From Bisporella sp. PMI_857 (lineage: Eukaryota; Ascomycota; Leotiomycetes; Helotiales; Helotiaceae): a stretch of DNA of 64,000 bases. The notes beneath the pieces were generated by a model that was not told where the DNA came from, searched no databases, and worked only from the letters and a program-made list of their open reading frames with translations. This document shows, piece by piece, positions 12,005-21,651 of this stretch (its first letter is position 1; the number at the start of each line of letters is the position of its first letter). The translations under genes and the position numbers were made by a program. The DNA is taken from positions 186,001 through 250,000 of the forward strand of contig JAJSPD010000037.1 of NCBI GenBank assembly GCA_021307315.1, written 5' to 3'.

Positions 12005-12338
12005 TTTGGCGAACTCTAGAAATTCTGGTTAATTGCTGAGATGACGGAAGGACAATACTCGTTTTCCACATCTGAGGTTGAACTCTGTCTGTCGAACGAC
12101 TTTTCTGAGGTCTATGATTCGTGAACTTTTAGCGGCGGGAAGTACCCGCTTCATACATTTTAGTGGGTCAATTGAGGGTGTCGGTCATGTTCGCACTATC
12201 ATACCTCAGCACTGGTAGTGAAGCTGTGAGATTTGAGAAGTACAAAGCCTCAATTATCTTCTGTTGAACATAGAAGATTCATGATGCAATAGCCAGTTTG
12301 CACCTCAATATTACACCACGTAGTAGGTTTCAAACAAG
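12005..12338. promoter_or_regulatory. Divergent promoter region, COX14-family and DUF2458 genes
   Basis: About 330 bases between two outward-facing starts. No specific motif assigned. Confidence 0.4.
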
Positions 12339-13214
12339 ATGGCTTCACAGACTCCAACACCAGACCTGGCAGCTATATTAGCTACGCTAGCTGGTCTCAA
12401 TCAGCCAAACCAGCAAACACAACAGAGTCAGCAGGTTCAATATCCTACAGAAAATTTTCAGTCTCCTCCATATATGAGTCAGCCTATACACCAACCACCT
12501 CCTCAGCAATGGGACCATCAAGCCAGAATTTATCCCAACAGTGGAGTGTCTACTCCAGTTATTCCATCCAATCCGAACGTCCGGGTTATCGATCCTGCGA
12601 CAATTGTGGACTGGACATCAGGTCTGAAATGCATTATGAGAACTGTTGCCAAGAATGAGAATATAATTCATGATGTTCGAAGGGCAGGTTTTTTCTCAGT
12701 GAAATCTCTGTCAAAGTAGCTAATCAAGGCCATTCTAGATGATAAAATCACAGCATGAGCATGAGCAACAGTGGTGGAAGGCACGTCAGGAACTCATCGA
12801 GAAACAGAAGGCTCGGACAGAAGGTCAGAAGAAGCTAGATGAAGTCTTGTATGTCTATCCTCGCAATATCACCATGGCGCTGTATTCATCAGCTACAGGA
12901 AGCTTGTAGGTGGAGCTACTTCAGAAGGTGCGACTAACACCAGCCCCGAGGAATTGGCAAAAGAACTGGAGACTTTTGACATGAAAGTCTACCGGGCCCA
13001 GACTCAGATGATGAGAGAGTTCACTGCAAAGTTAAAGAGTCTCGGTGTTCCTTTCTTCGGTACAAAAGCTGAGCTTATAAAGCTGGCCAAGGAAGGAGCT
13101 GCAGACACTCCACCTCAGGGTGTGAAGGATGGAAAAGTAATAATTGATGAAGTTGAATTGATCCAGCTGCAGAAGAAGATGATTACAATTTTGGAGGATC
13201 TCTGTGCCGAATGA
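12339..13214 (+). CDS. DUF2458 family protein
   Basis: Three exons. Exon 1 starts at 12339 with a Gln/Pro-rich, probably disordered N-terminus (about 65 residues). Exon 2 (12739-12848) encodes MIKSQHEHEQQWWKARQEL, a helical signature of this fungal family, and exon 3 (12899-13214) carries EELAKELETFDMKVYRAQ and LKSLGVPFFGTKAEL. The second intron (12849-12898) is a clean GT-AG. The first junction is ambiguous: phase fits either a GC-AG intron at 12684-12738, which keeps the expected VRR-MI join and gives 256 residues, or a GT-AG intron at 12675-12738, three residues shorter. The biochemical role of the family is unknown. Confidence 0.78.
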
Positions 13215-13901
13215 TGGCATGGCTTTGAATTAATAAAAGGGAATTGACTCTTCTATCTCTCTGTATAAAAGAGAGTGGAGCATTCCTGTCCTCCGAGACG
13301 TACCAGCAATACTCGTAACGCCGAAGCCCGTTCTTAAAGCTTCTAGATAGTTTAACTAAACCTATGCAGACACTCAATAATATATATCACACTATAGTAT
13401 CTGTTGCTCCAGAAAGCTGATGTTGCTACGCAAGAGCAGTAAACTCGCCATCAATGGAGAATTACCAGTGTGGCCTCTATCAAAGATCCAGATTTGGTAT
13501 CAACGGTGCACCCTTTCACAATGGCAGGGTCTTCTCACAATTCTGATCTGGGAAGCACATTGCTCAAGGCCATATGATAGCTGTGCACCTCACGGTTCAG
13601 AATAGAATAACAGGAAACTTTTTGACTATCAAGGGTAGTCTATATCAGCAATTCTGACATGCGTTCATCCAACCCTTTTTTCAGCCAATTCGTTCGGAAA
13701 ATCCATGAGATTTTAATGTACGTTGGATATCTCGTATGGTCGTTCTCATAATATACCATAATTCACTAGGTGTATTACTTTTCCTACTTCAAGTAACATT
13801 CTTGGAGGCCATGTTACATCACAGCTTTAGATACAACTAATCAGTTGACTAGAGATTAGGAAATGAGAGTGAAAACTGGTTTCCGTACATTAAAATCATA
13901 C
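13215..13901. other. Intergenic between convergent genes
   Basis: 3' flanks of the DUF2458 and coiled-coil genes. One 61-codon open frame (13420-13605) looks like chance. Nothing supported. Confidence 0.5.
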
Positions 13902-15410
13902 CTAAGATTCCGCAAATATATCTCCACTGCTGAGGCTGACCAGTTCGTTCCTTCGGATCTGGATCGACATCCAGCGATTGATGTTCTTCCTTTCTACCCC
14001 TTCTGCCACCAAGCTTATGCTATCTCCTAACTCGACTGTTTTGACCTCCCACTCGTCGCAGTCAGAGACTTGGACTTGCCCAACCTCAGTTTTATCTATT
14101 GTATGCAGCCAGCGATGAATGAAATCACGGTCCACGTGGGCAATCCAAGTTGCTTCATCTAGCGAATTGTATCCAAGGCTCCTATCAGAGTGAGACCCTT
14201 GGAAGTAGCCGTTGGCAGGTTGCACAATCCTAAGCGCCTTTGCCTTGCCATCGGCTTCTTCGAACTCTTTTTCTGCTTTCGTTAAGTTCTTGCTTAATTC
14301 CTGATGTTCCTGAAGCATAAAATTGTCGAAAGCCGTCATTTCCAACTCTGCTATACCATCCTCCACATCTAGGCGATATTTACGAAGCTCTTCCTCATAA
14401 TGATATTTCCATCCCTCGAATTCGTCCTGCAAGTTACTCAGAATAAGCTGTTTGTGGTACCGGTCATCTTCTGCGACCTCTTGCGCTTCTAAAACCGCTA
14501 CCCTTGCAATCTCGCTCGGGGTTATCGTTTGAGTTTTGGACTTTGAAGGTTCCAGAATGTCTTCTACGCTTCGTTTGTCGACTTCAATCACAGACCCATT
14601 AAAACTTTCCTCTGGAGCTGGATCCAACAAGTTATTCGTGGCCATAATATTATTCCAAGATTGATATAATTGCCTCTGTGCCCATTCCATATCCTTATAT
14701 ATTCCTCGGGATTTGGCTTCTAATTTTTGGATCTGAAGCTCCATGTTTTGCTCTAACTCCTTAGCTTCGTCGATACGATGAAGAAGCTCACTTTCTGTCA
14801 AACCTAGGTTCTCAGCAGAATGTTCGAGTTGTCGATTCAAATCATGTGCCATGTCTCTACACTGGTCTTGATTTTCCTCTAGGATTCCGACTTTTTTCTT
14901 GTATTCCAATATTTTTGTTTCAGATCGAAAAATTATATTCCACGCAAATATCATGTCCTCTGTCAACGACAGTGCAGATTCTTCATAGCCGAACTCTCCT
15001 TTGAATGTGAATATATTTGAGATTTTGGAAGTTAAAGGCGGAATTCTTGAACGATCAAGAGACTGCATGCCTGGTCCTTCAAATGACTTCCCATGACTAC
15101 TAGAAAGTGATTGTGGCGTCTCGTATCGTAGGTCAGAAGACACCTTTTCAAGCTGCTCCCGACAATCGCACTCAGGCTCTGGACTGCTTCCTTTTTCTTG
15201 CCTAGTTTTACTAGCAGAACATCTAGAAATTGCGCTCTCATGTTCGTTGTTGTTGTAACCAACTTCACTGTTGTACGGCGCTGAAGTGCGGGAATTTGAC
15301 AACTGGTATGAGCGAAGCGGCACCAAAAATCTTCTTCCAAAATAACCAGTTACACCCTTGAAAACTCGGCCGTCTGTGAGTCGACTCAGAAACCCATCTC
15401 TGTCGGCCAT
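13902..15410 (-). CDS. Hypothetical coiled-coil protein, 502 aa
   Basis: Single long exon starting at the ATG at 15410. The N-terminal 150 residues are Ser/Arg-rich and likely disordered. Two long heptad-rich segments follow: about residues 165-250 (ILEENQDQCRDMAHDLNRQ onward) and about 310-390 (ILSNLQDEFEGWKYHYEEEL onward). The last hundred residues are globular-looking, with ATWIAHVDRDFIHRWLHTI and NRWMSIQIRRNELV. No signal peptide or membrane segment. I do not recognise a named family; the C-terminal pattern resembles uncharacterised fungal proteins. It is divergent from the DUF6590 gene about 490 bases away. Confidence 0.75.
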   Translation of the reverse strand: MADRDGFLSRLTDGRVFKGVTGYFGRRFLVPLRSYQLSNSRTSAPYNSEVGYNNNEHESAISRCSASKTRQEKGSSPEPECDCREQLEKVSSDLRYETPQSLSSSHGKSFEGPGMQSLDRSRIPPLTSKISNIFTFKGEFGYEESALSLTEDMIFAWNIIFRSETKILEYKKKVGILEENQDQCRDMAHDLNRQLEHSAENLGLTESELLHRIDEAKELEQNMELQIQKLEAKSRGIYKDMEWAQRQLYQSWNNIMATNNLLDPAPEESFNGSVIEVDKRSVEDILEPSKSKTQTITPSEIARVAVLEAQEVAEDDRYHKQLILSNLQDEFEGWKYHYEEELRKYRLDVEDGIAELEMTAFDNFMLQEHQELSKNLTKAEKEFEEADGKAKALRIVQPANGYFQGSHSDRSLGYNSLDEATWIAHVDRDFIHRWLHTIDKTEVGQVQVSDCDEWEVKTVELGDSISLVAEGVERKNINRWMSIQIRRNELVSLSSGDIFAES

Positions 15411-15902
15411 AGTATCAGGTTACAGGCCAAATCCTTGTGGTATAGCTCAGCAGTGGTCGCTCTAGCAGTAGGACTGACTGCCTCTGTTTAAGTATTTACG
15501 GCAAACAAGTGTTGATGGCAGAACTAATTTTGCGCAAATGCCTAGTATCTTTGTTGCTACTTTGAATCAAAACAAAGACTTCACTAAATATGCCGTCCTA
15601 GGCAGGACACCTATTTCTTAACATTATACCCTTTGTTCTTAATTCATCTACTAGCTGTTCTATGGCTATGAAAATTTTCAAGTCTATCCTTCTACTGCTA
15701 TTTTTGTTCTCTTTGCCATATACCGTACATAGTTTCTTTATCTGCTTAAGCAATATTCGCGTTTCTTTAAACTTCTAGTATATTTAAACCTTCGACATCT
15801 CGATTGTGGAAACAAGCATCGCGATCAATCAGCACAACTAGTTTAAAGCCATACAAGCCTCAAGGGAGATCCTTACAAAAGAAAAGACACATTACCAACA
15901 TT
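15411..15902. promoter_or_regulatory. Divergent promoter region, coiled-coil and DUF6590 genes
   Basis: Spacer between two outward-facing starts; the frame of the DUF6590 exon 1 is open upstream to 15804, so its true start could be earlier or in an upstream exon. No motif assigned. Confidence 0.35.
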
Positions 15903-17063
15903 ATGGCAAACAGGAGTAGGTTTATTTCAAAGCGCGTCGAAGATCAGAAGCAAGAGCAAGAGGCAGCGATAAGCAAGCTTCGAGAATCGAATTTAAATAC
16001 GACCCTGGAAAAAAAAAGAAGCGAAATAACTGGTATGAGATCTGAATCGTGGAGATCCAGGACAGGCAGATCAACTCACCATGGCCACTTTGACAGCCTC
16101 GCTATGATCAGCGAGTCTCAAGTCAGTACTTTCAATAGCAAACTAAGGCCTCAAAGTAATAGTCTTAGCCCACAGCTTCGGTTAGTTTCTGCTAATATTT
16201 CTACCAGAAGTTTACAGACCTCAAGATTTTGAAGTTGGTGTCATATTCGCTGCTCCGTGGTTTGAGGTCGATTCTAATAAGCGGGCATTGGAGTCTGGAG
16301 AACCGGACTATAATCGTTCAATGACTAGTGTAGGGTATGTTTATGTTGGTTCTGAGAAAGGTTACGCCCTAATGTATTTGGGGATGGAGAATTCTTCATC
16401 TGCCTAAATCTCCAGTTTCTTATCTGAAATTTTGCTGACAGCGGAGCTATATAGTCCACTATATACAAAACATAGGAAGTATATATGTATCGGACGCTTT
16501 AAAAACCATGTTCTAGCTTTGTGGGTACACTCCACTCAGCTTTAACATTCTTCTGCTCCTTTTCTAACTTCTCCAGACCTATATATACCCACGGAGGCAA
16601 AGGCCTATCAAGAAAGCGTGCCAGCCAAAAAGATGAATTTATTTCCATTCGAGAGTACGATTCACAAGATAGTGCGGCACCGTCCGAGACCCCATACGAT
16701 ATACTATGGGTTGATCGCTACCCAGAATTCAAAGGAGACAGCAAAAGTAGCTGGTATGCTATGACAGACTTTACTTCTGCTCATTTTACCGAAATATGCG
16801 TTCACAAGTACGATAACAAGTGTACGATTCAAGGAAAGCTCAAACCACAATCCAAAAAATACCTTCAAACGCTGGTCACAGAAACACTTGCCGTGGCTAT
16901 TGCCGAAACAAGAAAGTTTGCAGAGTCAACTACAATTCAAGAACTTCAGAATCTTAGCCTACGTAAACCTAGTATAAAATCTCCTGCTGACGATTTTGGA
17001 AAGTTGAGAGGCCTTGCTTTGAATAGAAGGAGTGGTGGATCAGTACATTCTAGAACCGAGTAG
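15903..17063 (+). CDS. DUF6590 domain protein
   Basis: Four exons (15903-16155, 16208-16334, 16476-16520, 16577-17063) join in phase into 303 residues. The short 45-nt exon 3 (KYICIGRFKNHVLAL) was found by continuity of the DUF6590 pattern. The domain starts at about residue 85 with VYRPQDFEVGVIFAAPWFEV, continues with PIYTHGGKGLSRKR and WYAMTDFTSAHFTE, and ends near CTIQGKLKPQSKKYLQTLV. The N-terminus (MANRSRFISKRVEDQKQEQE) is basic and helical. The 141-nt second intron is long for this window. DUF6590 is expanded in filamentous ascomycetes with no known activity. Divergent from the coiled-coil gene. Confidence 0.78.
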
Positions 17064-18034
17064 GATCAGGAGTCTTGGTGGAGAAATATTTCGTAACATG
17101 GCGAGGATTTCTAGATTAATACCACACAACTTTATCAGTAAACAAGAGCATGAAGATACGCGTTTCGAAAGTGTTCGAATGTTTATTCGCACTCTACTAT
17201 TGAGATCTTTTTGTTAAATAATACAGCTTAGGGGAAAGGCTACATTCTTATTTTTTGTAACTATCCATGATGTCAACTTTCGTCAGTCACATAATGATCG
17301 AGAATAACATCTGTCCCTGCGTCCAGAGACGCACCTTGTTACAAGACGAATCCATAGTTTAGGAATCACAAATTTTTTCCTAACAAGTCTACGAAGTTGT
17401 CATTAATATATCACTTTCTTTAAATATTTATCCTTGAGAAAACCTCTTAGTAACAAGAAAAAGACTGAAATTGATTATAGTGTCGATCGTTTTAATCACG
17501 CCACTAATCGCCTCTTCGGCTTTTCCTTCTTGCTTAATCGCGAAAATTAAAGTCTCTTCGAAATTTGGAGCACTTAGAGAAAGGTTCTATAAAAAAAGAA
17601 TATGGCTCTAAGTTTTGAAAATACTCAGAAAAGAAAGTAATGCAGCCCGAGAGTTACGCCGTTGTGAGGAAAGGGGCATGAACGCTATATGTTTTAGCTT
17701 CAGGATATAATGCTTATTAATATGCATTAGCCTGGTTACAATATACTGTATATATCCGGGCTTGCTATATTTTACTCAGCCACTATTCACAGGCTGGTCT
17801 GTATGTGGCGTAAAATGTCACGCGTGTAGCGTCGGAGTAGGCGTAGATTTCCATAAGCACATTACCGCGGCAGCACTCTGGTGCCTGAGCGTTGTCTCTT
17901 GTCTCCTTCCACATCAGCCACAGCTAATTGAGCTGCACCAAAACGAAAGTGAACATTGGATCTAGGAGACGGAAAGATCAGTTCAGTTCATGCCTCCCGT
18001 CTAACCAAACTAACTCCATGTTCTCCTCTCCGCC
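17064..18034. other. Intergenic, nothing recognised
   Basis: AT-rich spacer between two same-strand genes. A stop-limited continuation after 17063 (to 17217) looks like 3' flank. No RNA gene or repeat seen. Confidence 0.5.
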
Positions 18035-19302
18035 ATGGTGACATTCACTCGTTTCTTACTGCTTAATCTCCACCTGCTCTCTCACGTCTACGCTAATGAG
18101 GAATCCACGAGCGAAGCCGTGAAATGGCTCGAAGCAGAGAGAAGCGTGCTCGTCCATCTCGCGACCCCTGATTTATACTTCTGTACGTCTATTCTGAAGC
18201 TTTTAACACGTCTTGCTCTTATGTCTCGGCATTGGACGCCTTATGAATCTACTATCATACTTTTCGTCTCCTCTTCCCTCTTGAAGCGATGCTAATCCGA
18301 AATGTGGAAGAAGGGAACCAACGAGACCAGATCGCAACAAACTGTCCCGGCGCCTTTATCTTCAACTTCACACTCACCTCCGATAACCGCACTCTCCTTC
18401 TGAATGATGAACCCATCCTGCCCCGCGCACACCCACACATCCCAACCCCTCTCCGCGCCCATCAGACAGGAGAAACCGCCACCGATTTCGCACACCGAGT
18501 CCGCACAAATTTCTCGGGAGCCCCTGTGATGGATTTGGACTACTACATCGAAACACCAGACACAACCTCAGGAACCTCCATCTACAACACGAAATACAAC
18601 CCACGTCTCCGACTTGACATCCTCCGCGCCAGCATGCCCACCTACCCAGGCTATAGCACACCTCTCTTCTCAAATTCACAAAACCAAATCTGGGTCTGGC
18701 TCGAAGACCTTTCTGCGCACCCGCCAAAAACGCTCTATTCCAGCATAACCCTCAAAATCAGACGCGTGCAAGTCAGCAGACGCTGGCTAGACACTAATTC
18801 TCAGGGTACGACCACATACAAAACTCCAAATAGTCTGAAAACATGCCGCATCTGGTCCTGGCTCTGTGCTGATATCGACAAATATCCGTATTACGAGTAT
18901 ATATACCGGGAGAATTTCGATCAGTATGGGAAGAAGGGCTCGATGAGGCATTTTTGGACTACGAGATGGGGCAATTTGGTGGGGTTGGTGGGGGTCGGGC
19001 AGGCGATTGTGTGGTTGGCTGTTTGTGGGAGTATGGTGCTTTTGACGGCTGTTTATGCTGTAGTTAGGAGTGTGAAGAGTGTGGTTAAGGTGCATCGGAA
19101 GAGAGTTCAAGAGGTGGATGAGTGGCTTGCGGATGAGGAGGTTGAGGGGTTGTTGAAGAATGATAGATATCTCGAGGATGTTGGGGAGGTTGAGAAGGAG
19201 GAGTTTGCTGAAGGGAAGGGAGGTGAGAAGACTAGTGTCGAGGAATCTCTCCCTCCCCCTCTTTATATTCCGATGAAGACAGAAAAGAGTCTGACCTCGT
19301 GA
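18035..19302 (+). CDS. Predicted secretory-pathway membrane protein, 387 aa
   Basis: Two exons (18035-18182, 18287-19302) with a 104-nt GTACGT...AAG intron, in phase. A signal peptide is clear (MVTFTRFLLLNLHLLSHVYA), followed by a large extracytoplasmic part with several N-glycosylation sequons (NFT, NRT, NFS) and Cys residues. One strong membrane segment lies near residues 290-315 (VGQAIVWLAVCGSMVLLTAVY). The cytoplasmic tail is acidic and ends in PPPLYIPMKTEKSLTS. It is therefore a probable type I membrane protein. No catalytic motif is recognised. The coding sequence looks more GC-rich and C-ending in codon choice than the AT-rich flanks, as expected for a well-expressed gene. Confidence 0.72.
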
Positions 19303-20556
19303 AGTCACGAACGACAATTTTGCTCTGCAAGATACCCGTGTATTATTACAAGTATTTGGAAGTTACAATATTTTTATATTAATTATCAAGACTAAGAACC
19401 ATTTTATTTTAGGAAATTTATTTGGCCTCTTGTTCGATTATAGTCATTAAAGAATTCTAACAATATTGCATTTTGTCACGAGCATTACGGATGTAGTTAT
19501 CAACATGGCTTCTATCGAGAAGACTAAAGCTAGAGAGGCTGAAGGCTGGTGGACGACTAAGTACAGGAAAAGGTCCGAGAGCCTCTTAGCATAGGTTAGA
19601 GCTTAGCCTTACTATTATAGTTGGTGATTACTAATAGCGGTAAATACCGAATGTCAACAGGTAGTGATATGGAGGTTCTGCTAGGCATGGATATAATGGC
19701 AATTCAGCTATAATAACTCTGGGAGCCAGCGGCAATTGCACTGTAGTTCTAGTGGCAATTTCCTTAGCGGCTACAAGCTTTATTATGTAAGATATATACC
19801 GTAACGTACTATAGGCTGTAGTCAATAATTTCAGTATAATAATTCTATTCTCATCTCAGATACTTTCTTCAATACAATATGACTCAAGGATAGGCACACT
19901 TTCGAACGAAGGGTTGGACCATTCTACTCCTGCACGACTTTGCTCTGAACGATTGCTTCCTCAAGAAGTTTCAATGCTGAAACCTCTGTTGCAGAATCCT
20001 GCGCTATTAACATCTGTCTTCGTAATCTTCTTATTTGGGTGGTGCGGGAGGATGGGTCTCACTTGAGAGGCTAAGTGCCTTGCACCATGTTCGAGACAGG
20101 ATCTATTGACTATCATATATCTTGTTAAAATGCGTTCGAACTAAAATTTAACAACCCCATTACTCCGTAGCTTTGATAAAAATATTGCATAGAATTTTCG
20201 TCCCTGAGAAAAAGCTTTGGCACCTGTTATGCTTGACTTGAGTATAACTGCGACCAGAGAGAAGCTACAGTTGATGATGGTAATTAAACGGTGGCACTGT
20301 GGGAGGCAAATTAATTCGGCACGATGAAAGGTACAACAAGTTTTTCTTTAAAGTAAAAACCACTTAGATTGCTTTTTGTGCTACAAGTCTACCAGACTTC
20401 GCCAGAACGCCATGAAAATGTAAATGAAATACCCTAACGCCACATAAACCAGAATTCAACTCTGCCAGACTCGCTCATTCAACAAATCGCTTACGAAACT
20501 CAAACGCAAAGGGAGAAGAAAATATAGTTCGCTCCCCAAGCTTATCCTGAGCGATT
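19303..20556. other. AT-rich intergenic stretch
   Basis: No gene supported. A short frame opening at about 19505 (MASIEKTKAREAEGWW) closes after roughly 30 codons. The stretch could contain decayed repeat DNA, but I cannot identify an element. Confidence 0.4.
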
Positions 20557-21651
20557 TCATGCGATACTTGGAGGATCGAACCGAATAGGCTTGACTTTGC
20601 TGCAATTATGAACATCTCCCGCGCACGAAACATCAAACAGGCTCTTCGCAGGACGCTTGGGGCGGCGGTTGTTTGTAGGGGCCTTCGATGGGGGACCAGG
20701 AATCTGGAACGGAGGATTGGCGGGCTTAGCATTATCAAGAGCATTGTCAAGATTTGACGGCTGATTTCTTGTTTCTAGGTCATTGCTAGGTGATGCGTCA
20801 CGGGTCTCGAGCGAGTTGAGGAACTCCTCGACTTTCCGGTCGGCTTCTCGACGTCCGAGAGAGTTGACAAAATCAGAATCAGCATCACGAGTCTCGAGTG
20901 AATTGAGGAATTCTTCGACTTTCTGGTCGGCCTCACGCTTCTCAACTTCTGCTTCGTCTCTCTTTATGCCATTGTTGGGTGTATCTTTCGTTAAGTAGGC
21001 ACTCGGATTCGGTCTCCGGAAGGGTTTAAGGTCGGCAAGTGGGTCACGACCGCATCCGTTGATGCCGGCGCAGGCAAAGGGAGGAGGAGAGTAAGGCTTT
21101 CCGAGCAGTGAGTTTGGCTTCCCAAAGACGCGCTCTCGTTTCTCAACTGCGGAATTAATATCGCGCTCTGCGACTGGCTTCACACTGTCGGAAATTCGTG
21201 GCAATGGGGATGGTGCATTGTTACAGTTAATGCCTTTGCATGCAACGAATGGCTTTGGTAGATAAGGCTTGGGTATATATGGCTTTGGTATATATGGATT
21301 TAGCTGTTTTATCCTCTCGCACGCTTCGCGGGTTCCCTTGCATGGCATAGGCTCTCTTTTCTCGACAGCGGACTCGCCGATATTGCGCGTTGTAACAGGC
21401 TCGGACTTCTTAACCCATGGTTTGTTTGGTGATTTATTACAGCTGATGCCATAGCATAAGTTAGGCAATGGTCTTGGATTTGGCTTTGGCACAACTGGCT
21501 TTGGCTCTGCCATCCGAGGATAGCACACCTCAGCCAGTCCCATGCATATCCCTAGAGGTTCTCTTTTCTCCGAATTTGGAACAGGAATGGCGACCACATG
21601 AGATATGAAGAGGGAGGATACCAATACTGCTGTAGACGTTGTCATATGCAT
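20557..21651 (-). CDS. Secreted Kex2-type repeat precursor with six Cys loops (KEP-like)
   Basis: Single exon, 364 residues. Residues 1-21 form a signal peptide (ATG at 21651; a second in-frame ATG two codons on). The rest is low-complexity, Pro/Lys-rich and cut by dibasic pairs at about 29-30, 98-99, 171-172, 230-231, 238-239 (KR), 212-213, 267-268, 329-330 (RR) and 332-333 (KR). It has exactly twelve cysteines in six close pairs, each C-x-G-x(2-4)-C: CMGLAEVC, CYGISC, CKGTREAC, CKGINC, CAGINGC and CAGDVHNC. Four dibasic sites read EKRE. A nearly perfect 19-residue duplication occupies 239-257 and 268-286. This matches the general design of fungal Kex2-processed repeat proteins, which release several peptides in the Golgi. 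The mature peptides and their role are unknown; alpha-pheromone cores (W-C-x3-GQ-x-C) are absent. Confidence 0.75.
   Translation of the reverse strand: MHMTTSTAVLVSSLFISHVVAIPVPNSEKREPLGICMGLAEVCYPRMAEPKPVVPKPNPRPLPNLCYGISCNKSPNKPWVKKSEPVTTRNIGESAVEKREPMPCKGTREACERIKQLNPYIPKPYIPKPYLPKPFVACKGINCNNAPSPLPRISDSVKPVAERDINSAVEKRERVFGKPNSLLGKPYSPPPFACAGINGCGRDPLADLKPFRRPNPSAYLTKDTPNNGIKRDEAEVEKREADQKVEEFLNSLETRDADSDFVNSLGRREADRKVEEFLNSLETRDASPSNDLETRNQPSNLDNALDNAKPANPPFQIPGPPSKAPTNNRRPKRPAKSLFDVSCAGDVHNCSKVKPIRFDPPSIA

Noticed and set aside
18787..19317. 176-codon frame on the minus strand
   Set aside because: Antisense shadow of the membrane protein gene at 18035-19302, which has a signal peptide and a proper intron.
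19500..19860. Possible retrotransposon relic
   Set aside because: A few phrases suggest decayed coding sequence, but no domain, terminal repeat or continuous frame could be read.
20557..21651. Identity of the Kex2-type precursor as an alpha-pheromone gene
   Set aside because: No W-C-x-x-x-G-Q-x-C core or repeated identical mature peptide; the Cys loops differ in sequence and spacing.
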